A stretch of 64,000 bases of DNA from Cordylochernes scorpioides (lineage: Eukaryota; Arthropoda; Arachnida; Pseudoscorpiones; Chernetidae), in NCBI GenBank assembly GCA_030710605.1, contig CP092863.1, forward strand, positions 55,456,507 through 55,520,506, read 5' to 3'. The notes below the pieces were generated by a model. That model worked only from the letters and a program-made list of their open reading frames with translations, was not told where the DNA came from and did not search any database. Shown here piece after piece: positions 35,089 through 46,819 of this stretch. How positions within the stretch are numbered: the stretch's first letter is position 1; each line of letters starts with the position of its first letter. The position numbers and the translations under genes were made by a program.

Positions 35089-35316
35089 TTTAAAAAAATG
35101 GCCATATTTAGGTATTCATTCCATTCCGGATTAGTCCGCGTAAAAAAGTTCTTCAAATGAAAAAAAGAAATAGCCAAAAATACTAATCAAAATGCAGCCG
35201 AAAATTCTCCTCAGGTTTATAAAAAGCGACATGCAAAATTTGGTACCAATTGGTTCAGTAGTTTTGAGTTTATCGCGAAACAGACAGACAGACATTGACT
35301 TATATATATATATAGA

Positions 35317-38300
35317 TAATAAATACTACTATTTGATAAAAATGACGATATAATTTATAGCAGTTATCCAAAGTGAGCGCTGAAGTCTTCTAAAGAGGGG
35401 CTAGTGAGTTCAGTAGTATTTGGGAGACGTTCAAGTAACCCAGGGGTTGGAAATAACTTCAACGATACTTATTCAGATACCTATAATTAAAAGTTATTTC
35501 TACACACCTTATACTGCAATGAATGAAATTTGAATGAAGGAGGGCTCATCAGTGGTGAGCCTTCCAGTGCTTTCGCCATTTTATTCTCCAGACCACTTTA
35601 CTTTATCGTTTTTTGGGCTGAATTTCTTATATAACTTGCATTTGTTATCGAATACAATAAATGGGTGTTTAAGAGAACTATGGAGACAAATGATTCCATA
35701 ACTGTATAAATATATACCTGAATATTGAAGATTTAGGGCATCGAGCACTGCTCTTCTTCAAAATAACCAACTGTTAGGCAACAAGTTAAATATCAACCTC
35801 CATATTAGCGCCATATTTCGCTGAAATTTTTCTATTATTTGACCCTTTAATTAAGAGTCTCTTATCACATTTAGAAATGGAATCTATAGGAATCGCAACA
35901 AGTGAACAACTAAAATTAAAATCCAAAAGTCGGAATCAATAATTCTGGTTTCTGAAATAAAAACGAGGCTTGGATTATGGGATATAGTGAATGGAATTTT
36001 AATTAAATTTCCATCTTATATTTGTTCGGGCGTGATTCTAATTAGTGATGCGAAGAATAAAGAGAAGGAGCCATAGAACTGACTGTATCTGACTGGCACA
36101 CTCACTGTCTCTGAGATGAAACCCCATTTACAACAAACTTTTATAATGCATACGGCTCATCATTAACATTAATTAAATTTTGAAAGGCAATTTTGATGGC
36201 ATTTTAATTATTACAATATAATTCTTACTCAGTGAGATATAAAATCTAATAATATGAAATCAGAATTTTCATATTTAAGCCATTGTATGAAACTGTGCAA
36301 ATTGTAACAGTTACAGCACAGTGTTCACAATATTTACACATGGGCGACATCAGATTCGGGATAGCTGTGTTGGCCATTACTTTACAACAATTTACTTTAT
36401 TCATGATGAAATTGTGGAAAATGCTTGAAACTTTGCTTAAGCAGAAATTAATCATTAGTTTAAATTTACAACGAAATTATCATATTGTTATTTCAAATTG
36501 TTTGAGCGTGAAAACTACTACTCAATGTATTTCTTGAAAAGTAGGAGGTGGCCAGAAAAGTTTGAAAACATTATTTATAGGAAGAATGGTTCGATGTTCA
36601 CACATAATCATATAGTTTTATTTTTTATTAAATGCACTTTGTATAGTTTTGTGAAATTTTCGAAATATAAGAAAATGTATATCTAGAATCCATTGTCAAA
36701 ACAATCCCTGAGACTAGGCCGGAAGAGTAGGCGATGAACTTGGCCGTGCAAGGCCTTAGAAAGTTGGCGGAATGCGACCTGTCCACACCAGCAGCATTCC
36801 ATAGATAGGACGGGTCAGTCGACGAGAAATATGGGCCCTAGCCTAGATTGGATCTTGGCATTGGCTCACACGGAGGGTTTTAAGATGGTGAACAACTAGC
36901 TGAAAGTGTGTTTATATAAGACATTTTGTTGGTCAAACGACAGCATTGTATAGCTTTAGGAAAGTTAATCCCAGGCCTATATTATGCCGAGCATCGGCTA
37001 AGACACATGGGATTTAATTATTTTAAAGAAACTGTGCGTAGTTATTATTTATAATGTGACAAAGACTACAATTATTAGGTCGCTCAGAAATTTGAGACAC
37101 ACCTCATATTACACTAGTGAACGAAACTTGAGGAAGTTGTACCTTTTAACATGTATATCGGGATTCGGACAATAACTCTGAAATCTATTTGATACACGGT
37201 GACCTTTATTGAAGACCCACGAGATAACCAAGTGTGAACAAAATTGTCTTTGTCTCCTTAAAAAAAGGAGACCAACGACATCAAAATATGATACTTCCTT
37301 AAGTTTTGACCTCGAGTGTATATGACAACCACCTTTTTCCAATTTAGAAACACGTCCACGCTTGCGCCTACAAATTCCAGAGTTCAGTTTTTTTTATCTA
37401 CTGGTGTGTTTGAACTATTGTGAGCATAAAGCAAGTGTAACAATAGATAGCAGGCTGTTCATTGCATACCTCGTGAGTGAGGAACGGAACTTTTTCAACG
37501 GTTTTTGTAGTCCTTCACACAAAATTTATTTTTTAGGAGAAACCAACTAAGAGATTGATGCCATAAGGGTTAATAACCAAACTCTGGCGTCTACAGCACA
37601 CTTTTTGCCTGAGTTTATTAACGTAAAATTACCCAATACCAGGTTTTACAGTATTTATAAAGATTTATTTTTTTGTGAAGGTAATTACCTATTTTTATCA
37701 CCATCACTATTTTTATTTTCAGATCAAATTTTGTCGTATCCGAAAAGAATATTTTTGTACCCGCTAAGTATCGCCTATTGAGAGATTTTCAATTCCAAAT
37801 AAATCAAATATTTGTACCAAGTTATACTTGTATATATAGCTTTTATTTTATATTTATTTTTCAGAGAGACACATCTACTCTAATTTTCAGAAAAAAAGTA
37901 TTGTTCAAATTTAGGAATAAACCAGTTGATATGTTAAAACCCTAGTTGGCAATAGACGCAGCAGCCTGCACTCGATTAAACTAAATTCTATCTTCAATTA
38001 TTACTTAATACAGAGTGGGACATTTATTTTCAATATTATGTAAGGTATGTTGAATATACTACATTTTATCGCACAAATCTCATAATTTATATTGTTGATA
38101 TTAGTAATGTCACTGAACTGTTGCAATAGTTGTGCGACCTCCAAGTCTGTGGTGCCCCGAGAGTGCTTCAGCTGTTTTTGTCTTCCACATCAATACATAT
38201 TGGGTCATCTTGAAAGTCATCTAAATTGTGACTATTTGCAAGTGCGAAATAACAACCAACCATGTGGGCAACGTATTTTATTGTAACGGGACAATGGACA

Positions 38301-40560
38301 CAATGTACATATGTAGTTATGTGTGGGTAGCATGTTCAACATACTTCTGCATTGTTCGATGTGTAAACCTCGGTCTATAAATATGGACAAGTGGCCGGAA
38401 TTTACATGGGACATCCAGTATGTACACATCAAGTATATAAAGTGCTCAAGGTAGGTACATAGATACAACAACATAGATATATACAATGTGAGAGTACAGA
38501 TAGGAATTTGAAAATCATCGGTTCATTCAATCCTATTTTATACAATAGCTTTACATTAGTTCTACCTAGGTTAACTGCTGGGGGAGAGTTGTACTATGAC
38601 TTTTCAGACATTCTTTACAACAACGAAGAGTTGGAAGCAAGATTGGCACATCTTACAGAGAGAAAATTCGATACTTGTCTTATCTCTATGAGTTTTATAT
38701 TCATTTACGATTCCATTTATTGTATAGAACGTTCCCCCACCCCATCAGTTCGTATCCCGGACATTATGCAACTGTCCTATTTTGTCTTCCAACTTCCTAT
38801 CTAGTTGTTGACATCCAGACGATCCTGTGTCACCAGGATTCAAGTGAGTGCGCCTCCTAAATTTTATATTTTGAAAAGGTGTTGGTGCTAAGAAGATTTA
38901 AAGTCTGAAATCTGTAGAAATCGTAGGACGGGCTGTGATTAGCATTATTGTGTGAACAGCTGAATGTTGCATAATGTATATATAGAGATAATGATCATAT
39001 CAAACATTTCTTATCTACATGTAAATTATGTGCAGAGAAAACTGTTGGAATTGTTAAAAACAAGTCCGATATACGTGGATGTGTTCCCAGTTGATGAAGC
39101 TATAATCAATAATATATATATATAAATAATACCATATGTAGGTAATGAGACGATATAATTAGATTATGTAATATATACATGAAATAAAAATGTTACAGCT
39201 AGCTCTAACTTGGCCTGTGATATAACGTCTAGAAGAATGGAGTGTGTGTGAACTAGCGTTGTCAAAGATAGAAGTTAGAGATTCCAGTTACGAGGGGAGA
39301 ACAATACGTGTATAATATCAATTAAAAGCAAATGTGTGCACGTAATTAGAATAATGTTTTAAATATTATTTAGATTTAAAAATAATAGTCTTATTTCCAA
39401 TATGCCGACGTGTTATACGCTAAAATCACTTTACAAAGTTTTTGTCTTGAGTTTGCGGCACTTCATATGCTATTAGGTATATGTTTGAAATAAACTAATT
39501 TTATTATACAAAATTGACCCTTTCTTTTAAAAATAGTAATTTATGAATTGTCACCCCCGTCATATTTAGAATAAAGATTTTTGAATATATAAATGACACA
39601 CCATACTTTGGGTAAAGAAATACGCTAAAGGAGATTACCATTACCTGTGCAATGTGCTTTTTTTTTTATTAAAAAAATGCAGAAATTTACTTCTTTGGGC
39701 GATTTTATTCTAACAGTATTTTTAAAAACATTTTTGTACATTCTCCTTGAACAACCGGAACTAACCAATGTTTTAAATTATTTTACATTTGTCATTACAT
39801 GTAAAACTGAACAATTGTGCATGTAAAACATGTAAATATGAGACATTCAGCTCCAGACCTACCTGACTGTACTTGAACCTAAATATCTTCAGTTCGGCGC
39901 TTATTTGACAGAGAAATTAGTTTCTTCTTTATAAGATGTACTGTAGGCTTTATTATTTATACAAAAATAAGCCAATATATAGTGGCAAAACTTCTCAAAA
40001 ATATTTTCATTACGCGCGGCTATATCAAGATACATATTCTCTTTTAAAACTGAAATTTAAAATATAGATATAAAAGTTAAACATATTTTCTTATCATTCT
40101 GCGTGTTTATCTTGGGTAAAGAGGTAACTCGTGGCTTATTGATTTGTTAAGAAATATGAAAAATAATTTAGAGCTAATTTATATTCGACAATAACTATTA
40201 TGTTTTATCTAGTTTCAAATCAAGTAGTTTTTGTGGATGTAATTGTACACCAGCAGAGGAGTAGCCTTAGTGTAACAGATGCCAATATTCTGTAGGCAAT
40301 CAAGCTTCAATAGATAAGTATAGCTCTCTTTAAGACAAATGTTTACTTTAAATATTTTTTTCCCTCAGTTCGATTAATAATTTTTATAACCTGCAAGGGT
40401 TAATAGTTTAGCCTTTTAAAAATTTCGCCCGTATTATCTTTAAATTCAGCAAAGAGCGAAATATGTTTTAAAAAAACAATAAATTAGGCGTCTATATTGT
40501 TTTAAAATGGGTGATATGTGAGAAAGCATGTTTATAAATCTTGGGAAAATCCTTTAAACC
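35317..40560. other. Long intergenic stretch, little recognised
   Basis: Holds one copy of the short 'catcagtggtga' repeat (35535-35600) and a possible coding-like island at 38570-38700 (translation contains LYYDFSDILYNNEELEARL). Otherwise it is AT-rich with no supported gene. A minus-strand AATAAA at 39954-39949 could serve the serine protease transcript. Confidence 0.4.
35535..35600 (+). repeat. Short interspersed repeat ('catcagtggtga' family), copy 1
   Basis: 'aggagggctcatcagtggtg', 'agccttccagtgctttcgcc' and 'ttattctccagacc' align with 41268-41335 and 54927-54995. The core is partly palindromic (agggctcatc...ggtgagcct). Confidence 0.7.
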
Positions 40561-40590
40561 TTGGTCGGTGTGCAATCCGTGGTTCCACAC

Positions 40591-40779
40591 TCAGTGCTCA
40601 GGGGGGTCCAGCGGGTAGCCCCGCTCTGCCGTAGCGTTGCGGATCCAGGAGACGTACATCTGGACGTTGGTGTAGATCCCCGGCAGGTTGGGCTGCGCAC
40701 ACTTGATGCCCCAGCTCACCACCCCCGTCACGGCCCAGCGGTCGGAGAAGAGACACAGCAGAGGTCCGCCGCTGTCGCC
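40591..40779 (-). CDS. Trypsin-like serine protease, last exon (Ser195)
   Basis: Starts in phase 0 after an AG acceptor (40781-40780) with GDSGGP. The catalytic Ser codon is 40773-40771. It continues through PLLCLF (Cys201), VVSWG (Ser214-Trp215-Gly216), [15 protein letters not shown] (Cys220, Gly226) and the C-terminal helix with W-I, ending at a TGA (40593-40591). It gives 62 residues. Gly216 and Gly226 together with Asp189 in the preceding exon predict an open S1 pocket for Arg/Lys. The open frame running upstream of GDSGGP is intron sequence. The frame on the opposite strand is a shadow. Confidence 0.95.
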   Translation of the reverse strand, partial: GDSGGPLLCLFSDRWAVTGVVSWGIKCAQPNLPGIYTNVQMYVSWIRNATAERGYPLDPPEH

Positions 40780-41680
40780 CTGCCAGCCCACCATTAGTAC
40801 AACCTTACTAAATAGATCTAGCGAATCGTTCTTTATAACAAACCTAAAATCACAATTCCATTATATGAGAAATACATAAAGGTAAAACGCACTTTGAATA
40901 ATGAACTTCACTATTAAGAATCTCATTTTAAGCCCCAAATATTTTCAGTCTCATTGGGGTGATGTATAGCGAGGTAGTTTCCACGGTTTATAAGGTATCT
41001 CTTGATGGTTTTGAAAGTTAGATTTCTGGAGGGATTATCTAGATGAATATCTTCATCCTTTATGTATTATTTAGATGAATATCTACATAATATATATATT
41101 AGCTAGATGAATATCTACATTATTCTTACATCTAGATGAGATACTTCTCTTAACCATGCCTATCTATGGTTATAGGTTTGAATTAATTACCATTAGCATT
41201 TTGTTCTCTCTTTATTTATCACAACGACAAATTGCTCTACAAAAATTGAACAGAAGATACAATTATTAGAGGGCTTGGCGCATCAGTGGTGAATCCTTCC
41301 AGCAGTTTCTCTAATTTAATCAACCAGAACTCCAATTTCCCCATGTGAATGGCGCTATAGGTTAAGTTTAAACCATGTCTTCCTATAGAAGAGGAACCGC
41401 AAGAGAGTTGAAGAGCTAAAAGATCTGTTTAGCTGAAAAGAGAATTTATAAATAATGTGAAACTCGATAAATTAACAGAAGCTTTGCAGAAAGCTGGCGG
41501 GATCGATGCAGAAATATGTGAGAAGTGATACGACCATTATAGAACAGTGCTACACGAACAGAGAAACACAAGGTGGGAGATCCACATGAACATGGAAGTG
41601 GAGAAGCATAAGCTCCAACACGAAAATCTTCCAGGAGCAGCGTCAAGCAATCTGCAGTCAGGAGAGATCAGTGGACAAAC
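40780..41680 (-). other. Serine protease intron 3
   Basis: 901-bp phase-0 intron between the exon ending KDACQ and the exon starting GDSGGP. It holds a copy of the 'catcagtggtga' repeat at 41268-41335. Confidence 0.85.
41268..41335 (+). repeat. Short interspersed repeat ('catcagtggtga' family), copy 2
   Basis: 'agagggcttggcgcatcagt', 'ggtgaatccttccagcagtt' and 'ctaatttaatcaaccagaac' match the copies at 35535 and 54927. It lies in protease intron 3. Confidence 0.7.
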
Positions 41681-41829
41681 CTGGCAGGCATCCTTGCGGC
41701 CCTCGGGGAAGCCGGCACACAGCATGCGGTCCGAGATGGTGAAACCCTGGGTGGCGTACCACTCGGCGCAGGTGTGGGACTTGACGACAGGGACCTGGAC
41801 CTCGTGGAGCACGGAGAGGTACTCGGCCT
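41681..41829 (-). CDS. Trypsin-like serine protease, third catalytic exon (Asp189)
   Basis: Begins with two bases completing a Glu codon after an AG acceptor (41831-41830), phase matching the preceding exon. It encodes EAEYLSVLHEVQVPVV (the strand after the 'GWG' loop), SHTCAEWY (Cys168), MLCAGF (Cys182) and RKDACQ, then a GT donor at 41680. The Asp of KDACQ is residue 189 at the base of the S1 pocket (codon 41692-41690), the trypsin-type specificity determinant. The acceptor tract is pyrimidine-poor; an alternative AG 14 bp upstream would run into a stop, which supports this choice. Confidence 0.92.
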
Positions 41830-42393
41830 CTGTCAGCATGGACCTCAGGTGTTTGCTTTTTATTTAAACTATTTTATAAAGTGGGGAAAATATGTCTTGG
41901 CAAAGTTGTGATTTTAAAGCCCATGAATAAAGAAAAATATTTGTAACGTTTTTATTTTATATTTTAACAAAAGATTGTGAAATTTAATAAAATTATTACA
42001 AAACACAATCCTTGTTTACAGAAATATTTCCTTTGGCTGCCGCTCAGTGGCGCTAGATGTTTTGGAACATAATGACAGGTTTATTAAAACTATATATATA
42101 TATTATGTAGTTAAAACGCACATATATTATATACAAAGCATCGGCGTTGAAATAATACCAGTTCATATTTCCAGAATAATTACAAAATAAGTCGAGAGAT
42201 GGCGCCAGGTCAGTACCGGTGCCATCTAGTGCGATATTTACTTGAGAGAAATCTGTTTACTAACGTTATTAATAGGTCTCTCGCAGATAGATTGCAAAAG
42301 AATGAGAGGTTCAAATTTTATTCTATTCAAAATCCTTTGTTTAGAATTCACCTTGTGTGGACAGGTGAATCTTGACCAGTTTATACCGATATA

Positions 42394-42788
42394 CAGGGTG
42401 ATCCAAAAGTCCCGCACTATTTTAAAAATTAATAACTCCGCGAATATTTGCGCTAGAGCAATGCGGTAAACACCATTGTTTTCAGGATGCAATGGGATTT
42501 TTTATGGCAAATAATGAAAAATTCGAAATTGATTTTAGTTACAATTTTATTCGCCAGATGGCGCTCTACCAGAATCAGAGATTCAGCGGCCAAATTGTTT
42601 GATAAATTGAAAAATATAACTGATCGGCATGTATTTTTCCTTTTTGAATACCAGGAAAGAACCCTAATAATATCAAAAAAAACAAATTAATAAAACACCA
42701 CTTCGCCAAAAGTATGAAGAATTGGTTAACGATTTTCAAATACAATCAGAGATATGTAAAATAGGTAAATGCAAATTAAAACATGTAG
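42394..42788 (+). repeat. Left terminal inverted repeat of the outer element
   Basis: Starts CAGGGTGATCC after TA. Reverse-complement match to 54380-54772, including 'ataactccgcgaatatttgc', 'cagatggcgctctacc' and 'caccacttcgccaaaagta'. Confidence 0.93.
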
Positions 42789-42944
42789 CAAAAGGAAAAT
42801 TGATATTTTAGATACGGTTTGTTTCCGAAGATAATAAATTTCTAATATTTTTAATTCAACTCTCACTCAGTATCGATTATATTTATTTTAATTCATTCTA
42901 AAAATATGTATCTATCTCTGATAATTTATTTTACTCTGGAATGC

Positions 42945-43775
42945 CGTTGTTGTTGTCGTGTCCAATAAAGAGCCTCAGATGTATCCATGTATCTCCATCA
43001 CAGCAGCAGCAATGTCCACTATCTTAGGTGTGTAAAGCTGCTGCTCAGGGGCTATGTCTAATTTTTGCAAGGCTGCGGCCATTGCTGGCTATAAGAATAT
43101 GTGGGTAGGTGTAAGTTCCACACCAGGACAATTGTTGCATGCCCTATAGGTTCTTGTGCCATCTGGATGTATTGTCATTCCTTTATAGTGTTTTGTTCTA
43201 AGTCTTGTTATAGTTTTTGTCATTTTTCTCTCAGAGTTTATTTCGCATTTCGATCTTTTCTTATTTTTTCGTTTAATAATCTTGTATTTTGACAAAGAAT
43301 CAGCGTCAAACAATGACATTTGTTCTTTCCTTTGGCTCAACTTTCTGGCTTCCTTTGCCAATTCGAATGCCATTTCATTACCCCTGATCCCAGCATGGGC
43401 AGGGATTCATTGTAGAATGCAGTTATTCTCCAATGGTTCCAGTTGGGTAAGTAACGAGTGTATTTTCTGTGTCATTTTAGTATTGCCCTTCTGAATTTCT
43501 TCTAGAGCGGATATGGAGTCGCTGTATATTAAAATTCCTTCTGCTTGATGCAGGGATGGTTGGTTAAGGCATACATCAAGGGCTTTCCAGATAGCTGTCA
43601 GTTCACAAGTGAAGTTTGACGAAATCTGTCCTGCTCCTTCTTTTATTTTGATGTTTGTTTCATCTTGCAGTATTATGTTAATTCCGGCCCCTCCATTACT
43701 CAGGGTAAGGTCTGAAGATCCATCTGTATATGCTGTTGAAGGGCGTGGCCTAGCAATTTTAATCAAGAATTTGTA
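42945..43775 (-). pseudogene. I-like LINE (minus), RNase H and C-terminal part
   Basis: Read from 43775 downward: YTDGSSDLTLSNGGAGI (first RNase H Asp), CELTAIWKAL (Glu), IYSDSISALEEI (Asp), IPAHAGIRGNE after a stop (His/Asn region), and then a basic segment with CNNCPGVELTPTHIF. These are the RNase H domain and zinc-knuckle-like tail of I-type LINEs. The 3' end lies near 42945, with a CAACAACAACGG-type tail. It is the 3' portion of the same minus LINE that occupies 49425-50080 and 51376-53105. Confidence 0.85.
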
Positions 43776-46700
43776 CTATGAGGACATAGCCGTTAATATT
43801 ACAAACACATTAGACCTCGAAGCCCAAGGTATCAAAGTCTACCTCAATCAAAACAAAGCCATCCACATATACAATATGTATCACCCTCCAAACAATACAT
43901 TTATTGACGATGGAACAATGGCTCAATTTCTTACAGACAACACTATTATTGTAGGTGATCTTAATGCCAAACATCAACTATGGGGATGTTCTACGCCAAA
44001 CCCAAGAGGCAAAATACTATCAAACATATTTGACGACAATGCCTTCATGTGCTTAAATGATGGGAATCCTACCCATCATTCCTACAAGCTATAATACTGC
44101 ACAAGCCCTTGATATAAGTTTTTACTATCCTGACATTTTCCACAAATGCAAATAGAAAATATTAAAAAGTTTTGGAAGTGATAATTTGCCTAATTTGATA
44201 GAAATTAGCACCAAGACCAAAACTAGCTCAATTAAGAAAAATTCTGGAACTTCAAAAAGGCTAAAATGATATCTTTCGAAAACACCTTTATTAAAGCAGC
44301 CAAAGTTTCAATACCAAGAGGTAATATTAAGAAATGGATTCCAAATTATACACACCAGGCAAAAAATATTCAAAGACTTATAACTAAAAGAAATGAACTA
44401 CAAAAAAGTGCACCCAAAACCAAAAATATTGTAGAACTGAACTGAACATAGTGATTGCAAAAATAAAAAAAGATTATGCGTAAATATGAAAAGGGAAAAT
44501 GGAAACAAACTTGTGAAAACCTGAACCCAAGAAACCCAAATACAAAACTTTGGAATTGGGCAAAACAAATTGACAGAGTCCAGCCACAAACTGAAAACAC
44601 AAATATGATTAAGAATACAGATGGTACACCAGCAACTAATGACAAAATTGCTGCCAATCCTTTAGGTAATTCATATCAAATAAGTAGTAAAATCAAGGTT
44701 GAAAAAAGGCCCGAAAGATTATTCATGACTGTAAAAAATGTCACCAGCACTCATAATATTTTCCATGAAAAAAATCAATATGAAAGAGCTAGCTTATGCA
44801 AGACTCCTGGGCCAGATGGAATCTATGGCCGAATGATATCAAACTTGGGCAAAATTGGCAAAGAAAGACTTCTTAATATTTTCAATAACTCCTGGAAAAC
44901 TGGAAAATTGCCTCAAGACTGTAAAAATGCAACAATAATTTCCATTAAAAAACTTGACAAATCTGCTGATGACCCAAAAAACTACCGACCTATCTCCCTA
45001 ACAAATATTTGCTGCAAATTAATGGAAAAAATTATACTCAGACGACTCACCTACCACCCCGACACAAGAAATCTCTTACCAGAAGAACAATATGGATTTA
45101 GGAAAGGACATGGGACAATAGACCAACTCTTATTTTTCACACAAAAGGTAAAAGATGCACAAAACGAAAAACCAACTAACCACACCATAGCTGCTTTTTA
45201 GACCTTACACAAGCTTTTGATAAGGTATGGAAAAACAAGTTAATTACAAAATTATACAAACATTTCAAAATTGATGGAAAAGCTATCACTTGGATAAATT
45301 ATTCTCTTAAAAATATATAAATCAAGATAAAATATAATGGCACTCTATCTAAAACCTTCAAATTGTACCAAGGATTACCACAAGGATCAGTCCTTAGCCC
45401 AACTCTCTTCACCCTATTTATTGCAGGCATAGAAAAATAAATTTTACATAAAATCAATATTGGACTTTTCGCTGATGACATTATTCTATGGAGCAGCAGC
45501 ACTAACTGGAAAAAAACTGAAAGAGATTTAACAAGACTCTTCTCCACCTAGAAAAATTTGCTAATAAACATAAATTAGAATTTAACCCCCAAAAATCTGA
45601 AACCTGTCTTTTTACTACCGATAAGAAACTATACAAAATAAGACCAAATATTATTCTGAAAGAACAACAATTGCAATATAATAAACATCCTGAATATCTC
45701 GGCTACACCCTGGATCCAGAAATCAACTCCAGTAAGCATATTGAAGGAGTTGTTAGAAAAGGAAGAGACCGACTAAAAATCTTGAAATATATTTCAGGAA
45801 GAGTGGGGAGCTGAAGCAACAACAATAAAATTAACTTACACATCTCTAATGAGACCTATCCTGGAATATGGATATCAAATCTATGGTACAGCATCTGAAA
45901 CAAATCTAAAATCACTGGAAAGGATACAACTAAGTGCAGCTAGAATTATTACAGGTCTTTGAAAACCCTGCCCTAATGATATTGTACTTTACGAGGCAGA
46001 CATTATGCCCTTAAAGAATAGAATAAGCTACAATCTGCCAAAATATATAAACAAAATCAAGAGTTATGAAAACAAACACAGAACTTTCAATTACATACTT
46101 AATTGGGAATCCAATCTAAGACTCAAAAAAGAAGGCCCTCTCCACCTGGCCAAAAGAAATGGATTTTTAAAATATAAAGTGGAAAATAATTATTTAGCTG
46201 AAAAAAATATCTCCATGCGAACCACTAACAAAATGTTATTTTTAATGCCACTTTAAATGAAACCACCAACAGACAATACCAAAATCCAGAATACTTAAAA
46301 CAATTATCATTAGAAATAATTAATATAAAATTCCTAAAAATGCAATAACTATCTATACCGATGGTAGCAGAGATGAGTTGGGACACACTGGCAGTGGCTC
46401 TCTCATTAAAACCACAAATGGCATTGAGAAAATAAACAGAAGAAACCCAGAATTTTGCTCAGTCTTCAGATCAGAACTTATAGCCATCTATGAAGTCTTA
46501 AAATCCATCAGAAACATTAAACATCACGATATATGGATTCTTACTGATAGTAGAAGTGCCATACAACACTTTAGTCACACAGGGGAACTTAGAGACAAAG
46601 TAAGCAGGAACATAATTGGTTATCTCCAAAAACTCTCAATACCTCAAAAATTCACCTTCAATGGATACTCTTACATGTTAGCATTGAAGGCAATGAAGCT

Positions 46701-46819
46701 GCTGATGCGCTAGCGAAAACCTTGCTACAGAAAAATAAACTTACTTTTAAAGAAATAGAAACAGTAGCCAAAATAAACAAGAACTGGAGGATCCCACCTA
46801 AGCACAGTTGGTATACCCT
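43776..46819 (+). pseudogene. I-like LINE (plus), endonuclease-RT-RNase H, decayed
   Basis: In order on the plus strand: endonuclease piece with IIVGDLNAKHQLWGC (43948-43992), RT start KTPGPDGIYG near 44800, NYRPISLTNICCKLMEKI near 44980, and EQYGFRKGHGTIDQL near 45085. DLTQAFDKVWKNKL (45203) follows, then GLPQGSVLSPTLF near 45370, LFADDIILW near 45465, and an RNase H domain with YTDGSRDELG near 46360 and EGNEAADALA near 46685. Several in-frame stops and shifts show it is dead. The 3' end is replaced by the R1/LOA LINE at 46820. It lies between the RT and RNase H parts of the minus I-like LINE. Confidence 0.88.

Larger units (their letters stand above)
34044..35316 (-). mobile_element. Minus-strand Helitron-like element carrying a tRNA gene, split by a second Helitron
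   Basis: On the minus strand a 5' end reads A|TCTATATATATATATAAG at 35316. A 3' end reads GGGCGAAGCCGGG (hairpin remnant) then ...CGTCTAG|T at 34044. Between them lies a complete plus-strand Helitron (34111-34794), inserted exactly between A34110 and T34795. Without it the outer element is about 590 bp. The 5' part has the common arthropod '...ATGTCTGTCTGTCTGTTTCGCG' repeat. The tRNA-Gly gene lies inside. The pairing of these two ends as one element is inferred from their matching orientation and the A|T junctions. Confidence 0.5.

Noticed and set aside
40561..40879. Plus-strand frames opposite the last protease exon
   Set aside because: Shadows of the GC-rich GDSGGP exon, whose phase and motifs are unambiguous.
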